DNA of 9,484 bases from assembly GCA_034666705.1 (NCBI GenBank), contig JAXDLH010000032.1, forward strand, positions 1-9,484. Reading direction: 5' to 3'. The first letter of the stretch is position 1. Each line of letters begins with the position of its first letter. The notes under the pieces were generated by a model, which did not search any database, was not told the DNA's origin, and saw only the letters and a program-made list of their open reading frames with translations. The translations under genes and the position numbers were made by a program. Source of the DNA: JAXDLH01 sp034666705 (GTDB lineage Bacteria; Chloroflexota; UBA6077; SHYK01). Shown one piece after another: positions 5,096 to 9,484 of this stretch.

Positions 5096-6556
5096 ATGGA
5101 TGAGCCGGGAACTCCGCATACTGACCTCGACGTGGGAGAGACGCGAGAAGCGCCTCCGACTCCCTCCCCGGTACCGGTCCCCTATGCGTCTCTGGGCGAT
5201 CGGCTGATCGCCCAATTGGTCGATGGCGCCGTAGCATTTGGCGTCTTCTTCCTGGTCGGCATGGCGGTGGCTGTCCGGTTCGGCGGCACGACCACGAGTG
5301 GTTTCGAGTTAACCGGTCCCCCGGCCGCGCTGGTGATGGTCGTCGTCACGCTCATCCTGTTCGCGTACTTCACCCTCGCCGAGACTATGGGCGGCGCGAC
5401 GCTGGGCAAGCTGGTCGCCGGCATTCGCGTCCGCAGCATCGACGGACTTCGGCCCACCCTCAGCGCCTCAGTAAAACGCAACTTGCTGCGCATCGTGGAC
5501 GGCATCGGGGTCTACCTTATCGGAGCGATCAGCCTGTTGATCTCCAAGCGCAACCAGCGGCTTGGCGACCTCGTCGCCCGCACCGTAGTCGTGCGTTCCA
5601 CGACCCCGCGCCCCTTGAAGCTGGCGGCCCTCGGAGCTGCACTGATCATCGCGGTCGCCGGGATTGTGGGAGGCCTCGGCCTGCGGGGCACCGCGGCAGG
5701 TGGCGCGCCGCGGTTTGCCTCGGTCATCCTGACGGATAGTGAGACTGGCACTGTCCCCATGGACAGCTTCGCCCCGAGCACCCCGGTTTTCTACGCACAC
5801 TTCACCCTGGCCGATGTGCCCGACAATTCCACGCTCCGCGCGGTCTGGACCGCCGAAAACGTCGCGGGCGTCGCGCCAGAGACCAAGGTGGATGAGAACC
5901 GACTGCTGGCGGGCGGCGCCCTGAACCGAGGGGATTTCTCCCTGGTGCGGAGCAATAGTGCCTGGCCCCCGGGGACCTATCGCCTCGACCTGTACATCGA
6001 CGAACGTCTGGATCAGACGACGCGCTTCGCCGTCACGAGTCCGCCAACGGCACTCAGCACCACCTCAGCCGCATCGACCCCGGTGCGCACCGTCTCACCA
6101 GTCCCAAGTGTGGCGGCCTCGTCCGCGACGAGTGCGGCCAACTCCCCGACCGCGGTGCGCGCCGTGAGCCCCGCGCCGGCGGCAAACGCTACCGCCGCGG
6201 CGAGTGGCGCTGGGGGTCGATTTGCCTTTGTCACCCTGACCGACGAGGAAACCGGCACCGTGGAGAAAGCCACATTCGCCTCCTCCACGCGGGTGTTCTA
6301 CGCGCGCTTTGCACTCGCCGACGTACCGCCCAACACCACGTTGCGCGCGGTCTGGACCGCCGAAAACGTCGCTGGGCAAACGCCGGAGACCCGGGTAGAC
6401 CAGACCGAGCTGCGAGCAGGCGGTCTGCAAAGCGCGGGCACCTTCTCCCTCAAGCGGGACGCTGGCGAGTGGCCCCCGGGGGTGTATCGCGTGGACCTCT
6501 ACATCGGCGATCGGTTGGACCGCACGGTGCGCTTCGCGGTGGCCGCGGCCCCGTAG
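5096..6556 (+). CDS. RDD-family membrane protein with two tandem extracellular beta domains
   Basis: The product has 486 residues. Residues 1-29 are acidic and proline-rich. Residues 30-168 form an RDD domain: ASLGDRLIAQLVDG (Arg36, Asp43), a hydrophobic segment at 45-60, another at 77-95, GGATLGKLVAGIRV (99-112), KRNLLRIVDG (127-136) with a third segment after it, and QRLGDLVARTVVV (154-166). A further membrane helix at about 176-196 leads to an outside part made of two 108-residue repeats (206-313 and 375-482), joined by a linker rich in Ala, Ser, Thr and Pro. The repeats are 72/108 identical and share VFYA-F, LADVP-N-TLRAVWTAENVAG and WPPG-YR-DLYI. Similar WPxGxYR endings occur in surface beta domains of Chloroflexota. 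RDD proteins have varied or unknown transport-like roles, so I assign none. The start is the ATG at 5096, preceded by GAGG eight bases upstream. Frames open upstream of it are non-coding leader. It is not part of the guanidine operon. Confidence 0.88.
   Translation: MDEPGTPHTDLDVGETREAPPTPSPVPVPYASLGDRLIAQLVDGAVAFGVFFLVGMAVAVRFGGTTTSGFELTGPPAALVMVVVTLILFAYFTLAETMGGATLGKLVAGIRVRSIDGLRPTLSASVKRNLLRIVDGIGVYLIGAISLLISKRNQRLGDLVARTVVVRSTTPRPLKLAALGAALIIAVAGIVGGLGLRGTAAGGAPRFASVILTDSETGTVPMDSFAPSTPVFYAHFTLADVPDNSTLRAVWTAENVAGVAPETKVDENRLLAGGALNRGDFSLVRSNSAWPPGTYRLDLYIDERLDQTTRFAVTSPPTALSTTSAASTPVRTVSPVPSVAASSATSAANSPTAVRAVSPAPAANATAAASGAGGRFAFVTLTDEETGTVEKATFASSTRVFYARFALADVPPNTTLRAVWTAENVAGQTPETRVDQTELRAGGLQSAGTFSLKRDAGEWPPGVYRVDLYIGDRLDRTVRFAVAAAP
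5711..6544 (+). repeat. Internal tandem domain duplication in the RDD gene
   Basis: Two units, 5711-6034 and 6218-6541, encode aligned 108-residue repeats with no gaps. The strongest DNA identity is a 29-base exact match starting cgcgcggtctggaccgcc, at 5837-5865 and 6344-6372, which encodes the LRAVWTAENVA core. The units are separated by a linker of about 61 codons that is rich in Ala, Ser, Thr and Pro. A duplication inside the gene is the simplest explanation. Confidence 0.85.
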
Positions 6557-6572
6557 TCGCCAAGGTTTCAGA

Positions 6573-6588
6573 CCGCGATCGGTCGCGG
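6573..6588. terminator. Possible bidirectional terminator hairpin between convergent genes
   Basis: CCGCGA-tcgg-TCGCGG forms a 6-bp stem with a four-base loop in the 43-base gap between the RDD stop (6556) and the MFS stop (6600). Its position between two gene ends suits a shared terminator. There is no T-run on either side, so this is only a candidate. Confidence 0.35.
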
Positions 6589-6599
6589 ATGGCGGGCGA

Positions 6600-7841
6600 T
6601 TAGGGCGCAGGGTGACGGGTAGGCCGGCCCACGGTGCCCCAATTCGCGACCGCGAGAACGACTCCCGTGAGGACAATCACGAGTGCGCCGAGATACATAC
6701 CGGTGAAGCCATAGTGCACGATGAGCGCGCCGGCGAGCGGTGCGCCGAGCCCTTCGCCGACGCGAAAGAACATCGAGTAAGTGGCCATCGCCTTCCCCAT
6801 CCGGCCGGCCGCCGCCCGGTCCATCGCCAGCGCCATGAGGGCGGGTTGAGCAAGAGAAGTCCCGGCCGCGCTCAATACGGCGGCGATCAGGAATCCCTCG
6901 AGCCCGCGCACCTGGGTGAAGACGGCGAACGCGAGCCCGAGCAGCGCATAGCCGCCCACGATCCACGTGCCGCGGCTGCCCCGGTCGAGGTAGCGGCCCA
7001 GGACGAGACGCGCCGCGATGCTCGTGATCCCGGCCACGATGAAGTAGAGGCTGATGTTCTCGACGCCGATCGCCAGGGCGTGGACGGGCACGAACGCGAA
7101 TGTCACGGGCGAGGTGAGCGTCACGCAGACCAGCAGCATGGAGGCGAGCAGTACGCGCGGCTCGACGAACGTGCGCAGGCTGAGGCCATCTTGCGGCCAG
7201 CCGAACGCGCCCCGGAAGCTGGTCTTACCGGCCCCAATGTGCGGCACCTGGGTCAGCAGGAGCGCCAGCGCGCTCAGGCCACACAGTCCTCCGATGCAGA
7301 AGACGAGGGAGAAGCTGCCGGTAGCATGCAAGAGCCAGAGGCCGATGGCCGGCGCGAACGACTGCGAGGCGGTCCCAGCGATGCTGTACTGGCCGGACGC
7401 TTCACCCCGGCGTGTGGGCGGCGCGAGCAGGCCGACCGCCGTCGAGCTGCCCGAGCTGAAGGCACCCCAGCCCACGCCGCGAACGGCATTGGACAGAAAC
7501 GCCACCCACAGCGATGGGGCAAGAAGCGGGAACGGCAGCCCACCGAGCAGCCCGGCGCCGATGGCGATCGTGCCGCGCACGCTCCAAGCGTCCGAGAGAT
7601 GCCCGATCAGGGGTCGGAGCACGAAGCTGGTGGCGCTGAACGAGGTAAAGACCAGGCCGATGACGATCGGATCGCCGCCGAGGTTCTGTACGTAGAGCGG
7701 CAGCACCACGCCGACCAGGTAGTTCGCGAAGTAGCAGAGCACCGTCGAGGTGCAGAGCAGCACAAAGGCACGCGTCCAGAGCGGGGTCCGCAGCAACGCT
7801 GATTCAGGGTTGGGCGTCGCTCCGGGCAGGTTCTGGATCAT
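6600..7841 (-). CDS. MFS transporter
   Basis: This 413-residue membrane protein has about twelve hydrophobic segments in two halves, the usual length for the major facilitator superfamily. The loop after the second helix carries RPLIGHLSDAWSVRG (76-90), a degenerate form of MFS motif A. The corresponding loop of the second half has RLVLGRYLDRGSRG. The glycine-rich RGVGWGAFSSGSS (about 121-133) and the PPTRRGEASGQYSIAGTASQ stretch (141-160) match the fourth and fifth segments of drug or sugar efflux type members. Substrate cannot be told. The start ATG at 7841 has GGAG eleven bases upstream. It lies 60 bases downstream of the sugar-type permease gene on the same strand, so it may be co-transcribed, but a stem-loop in the gap could separate them. 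It converges with the RDD gene. Confidence 0.85.
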   Translation of the reverse strand: MIQNLPGATPNPESALLRTPLWTRAFVLLCTSTVLCYFANYLVGVVLPLYVQNLGGDPIVIGLVFTSFSATSFVLRPLIGHLSDAWSVRGTIAIGAGLLGGLPFPLLAPSLWVAFLSNAVRGVGWGAFSSGSSTAVGLLAPPTRRGEASGQYSIAGTASQSFAPAIGLWLLHATGSFSLVFCIGGLCGLSALALLLTQVPHIGAGKTSFRGAFGWPQDGLSLRTFVEPRVLLASMLLVCVTLTSPVTFAFVPVHALAIGVENISLYFIVAGITSIAARLVLGRYLDRGSRGTWIVGGYALLGLAFAVFTQVRGLEGFLIAAVLSAAGTSLAQPALMALAMDRAAAGRMGKAMATYSMFFRVGEGLGAPLAGALIVHYGFTGMYLGALVIVLTGVVLAVANWGTVGRPTRHPAP

Positions 7842-7860
7842 ACGCGGCTCGTCTCCGACC

Positions 7861-7890
7861 AGGATGCGCCCCTGGGTTGTACCGCATCCT
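7861..7890. repeat. 8-bp inverted repeat between permease and MFS genes
   Basis: AGGATGCG (7861-7868) and CGCATCCT (7883-7890) are exact inverted copies around a 14-base loop, in the 60-base gap after the permease stop. It could be a weak terminator, an mRNA stem or an operator. There is no T-run, so I leave its role open. Confidence 0.4.
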
Positions 7891-7901
7891 GTGGGGGACG
7901 G

Positions 7902-8795
7902 CTAACCTTTGACCGAGCCGGCCAGGATGCCGCGCACGAAATATTGCTGCAGGGTGAAGAAGAGCGCCAGCGGAAGGATCATCGTGAGAAATGCCGCCGC
8001 GGTGAGCAACTGCCAGTTCTGCCCCAACGAGTTCACCAGGTTGCTCACCGTCACCGTCATCGGCGCCACGTCCGGCGAGCCGCCCAGATAGACGAGCGCC
8101 ACGAGCAGATCGTTCCAGACCCAGAGAAATTGGAAGATTGCGAGCGACGCGATCGCCGGCACTGAGACGGGCAACACCAGCCGGAAGAACACCACCAGCC
8201 GCGAGGCGCCGTCGATGTAGGCCGCCTCGAGCATCTCGCGCGGCAGGCCGCCCATAAAGTTCCGCAACAGGTAGGTCGCGAATGGCAGGCCGTAGCCAGT
8301 GTGCGCCAGCCAGATCCCCACGAACGTACCCGTCAGCCCAAGCTCGGTGAACAGCTGGAGAATCGGGATCAGCGTCATCTGCAGGGGGACCACGAGCAGC
8401 CCCACGACCACGAGGAACAGGGCCGTCCGCCCGGGAAAGCTCATCCAGGCGAACGCATACGCTGCGAAGGCCGCGATGAGGATCGGGATCACCGTCGCCG
8501 GAATGCTCACGAAGAGACTATTAATAAAGCTCGCGCCGAGGTTGTTCGTGGTCAGCACGCGCTGATAGTTCTCGATGGTGAAGGTGAACGGCGGCTGCAG
8601 CGCCGTCCACCAGCCGCTCTGATTCACTGCCTGAGGCGGGCGGAACGAGCTGATGAGCAACCCGGCCGTCGGGGTGATCCACACGAGGGTGATCAGGATC
8701 ATGACGAAGTGCAGCGGCAACCGGCCGATTGCGAGGTGGGGCCGCGACTGCGGCAGTGCGACCGGGTGGGCCTGCTCGCGCACGAGTCCCGTCAT
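7902..8795 (-). CDS. ABC sugar transporter permease, MalG-like (CUT1 family)
   Basis: This 297-residue inner-membrane permease has about six membrane segments (for example 30-49, 94-115, 125-145, 158-172, 211-230 and 264-283). The EAA coupling loop is clear: GGLPREMLEAAYIDGASRL (182-200), then FFRLVLPVSVPAIA. The C-terminus QQYFVRGILAGSVKG is the standard ending of MalG/UgpE-type permeases. The ATG at 8795 overlaps the stop of the upstream permease by one base (TGATG) and has AGGAGG (complement of 8803-8808) seven bases before it. The frame is open further upstream, but that stretch is the other permease read out of frame. It pairs with the MalF-like protein to import a sugar or related solute. 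The substrate is unknown, and no ATPase for it lies in the window. Confidence 0.93.
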   Translation of the reverse strand: MTGLVREQAHPVALPQSRPHLAIGRLPLHFVMILITLVWITPTAGLLISSFRPPQAVNQSGWWTALQPPFTFTIENYQRVLTTNNLGASFINSLFVSIPATVIPILIAAFAAYAFAWMSFPGRTALFLVVVGLLVVPLQMTLIPILQLFTELGLTGTFVGIWLAHTGYGLPFATYLLRNFMGGLPREMLEAAYIDGASRLVVFFRLVLPVSVPAIASLAIFQFLWVWNDLLVALVYLGGSPDVAPMTVTVSNLVNSLGQNWQLLTAAAFLTMILPLALFFTLQQYFVRGILAGSVKG

Positions 8796-9484
8796 CAGCG
8801 CACCTCCTCTTGCTGGCGGAAGCGCCGAATATTGAGCAGCATTACTGGCACGATCGCCAGCAACAGGATCACGGCAGTAGCGCTCGCCCGGCCGAAGTCC
8901 CGCGCATTGAACATCAGCTTGTACATCTGATTCGCGAGTACGTCGGTCTCGTAGTTGCCATTCGTCATTATGTAGACGATGTCGAACGCCTTGAGCGCGA
9001 AGATCACCATCGTGGTCGCCACCACCGTGATCGTGGGCGCGAGGAGCGGCACGATCACCAGGCGAAAGACCTCCAGCTCGTTGGCGCCATCCACCCGCGA
9101 TGCCTCGAGCAGCTCCTCCGGGATCCCCTTCAGGCCGGCCGAGAGGATCACCATGCAGAACCCGGTCCACGCCCAGGTCGCAGCCGCGATGAGCGCCAGG
9201 TTGTTCCAGGGGATGTTCTCGATCAACCATGCGTGGGGCTGAAAACCTGGGATCAGCGCCATCAACAGCGCGTTCAGCGTGCCCGTCTGGGGCAGGCCCG
9301 GCGGACGGTAGTCGTACATGAACCGCCAGATCACGCCCGCGGCCACGAACGAGATCGCCATCGGCAAGAAGATCGCACCCTTGACCAACTGCTCGTAGCG
9401 CACACGGTCGGTCAGCACGGCGAGCAGCAGGCCGAGCCCAACGGTCGCGCCGGTGAACACCACGACCCAGACGATGTTGTTCCG
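8795..9484 (-). CDS. ABC sugar transporter permease, MalF-like (CUT1 family), 5' end missing
   Basis: The window holds the last 229 codons of this permease. The frame is open to the right edge, reading RNNIVWVVVFTGATVGLGLL. That is the usual sequence around the second membrane helix of MalF/UgpA-type permeases, so the true start lies outside the window and the GTG at 9463 should not be taken as one. The EAA loop is present as GIPEELLEASRVDGANELEV, followed by FRLVIVPLLAPTITVV. The protein ends in a basic tail (RRFRQQEEVR). It overlaps the MalG-like gene by one base, so the two are translationally coupled. The partner binding protein is probably encoded just beyond the right edge. Confidence 0.92.
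   Translation of the reverse strand, partial: RNNIVWVVVFTGATVGLGLLLAVLTDRVRYEQLVKGAIFLPMAISFVAAGVIWRFMYDYRPPGLPQTGTLNALLMALIPGFQPHAWLIENIPWNNLALIAAATWAWTGFCMVILSAGLKGIPEELLEASRVDGANELEVFRLVIVPLLAPTITVVATTMVIFALKAFDIVYIMTNGNYETDVLANQMYKLMFNARDFGRASATAVILLLAIVPVMLLNIRRFRQQEEVR

Noticed and set aside
4568..5215. N-terminal extension of the binding-protein frame to 5215 (573 residues)
   Set aside because: The extension runs through the riboswitch and terminator, has no ribosome site, and would place the lipoprotein signal in mid-protein.
8796..9230. N-terminal extension of the MalG-like permease frame to 9230
   Set aside because: This part is the MalF-like permease read in another frame. The ATG at 8795 with AGGAGG is a clear start, and the MalG-like length is then normal.

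Overview
The window is GC-rich, gene-dense bacterial DNA with strong Shine-Dalgarno sites and GTG/TTG starts. It looks like a Chloroflexota-type genome (Thermomicrobia-like). That placement is an inference from style: a secreted Ig-like module of the RPDV...SGF kind, an RDD membrane protein fused to twin extracellular beta domains, and CUT1 sugar permeases. No marker gene proves it.

Left and centre (about 670-4705, all minus strand) form the most informative unit, a guanidine import and hydrolysis operon. Reading 5' to 3' on the minus strand, it has: a guanidine-I (ykkC class) riboswitch at about 4702-4612; an overlapping 12-bp terminator hairpin at 4624-4596; a lipoprotein substrate-binding protein (4567-3494); an ABC permease (3471-2617); an ABC ATPase (2616-1801); and an arginase-family hydrolase (1832-669) that matches the nickel-dependent guanidine hydrolase GdmH rather than a true agmatinase. 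Guanidine would release the terminator and switch on the importer. The importer would bring guanidinium in, and GdmH would split it into urea and ammonia. The HypA/HypB-like nickel chaperones that accompany gdmH in cyanobacteria are not in the window.

Below the operon, a gap of 327 bases separates gdmH from the 5' end of a secreted protein gene (341-1, minus) that runs off the left edge.

Right of the riboswitch, a divergent gap of about 390 bases leads to a plus-strand gene (5096-6556) encoding an RDD-family membrane protein with two 108-residue repeats. It faces, end to end, a minus-strand MFS transporter gene (7841-6600).

The right end carries two overlapping minus-strand sugar-type (CUT1) ABC permease genes. 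The MalG-like one is complete (8795-7902). The MalF-like one (9484-8795) is cut by the right edge. Their binding protein probably lies beyond that edge.
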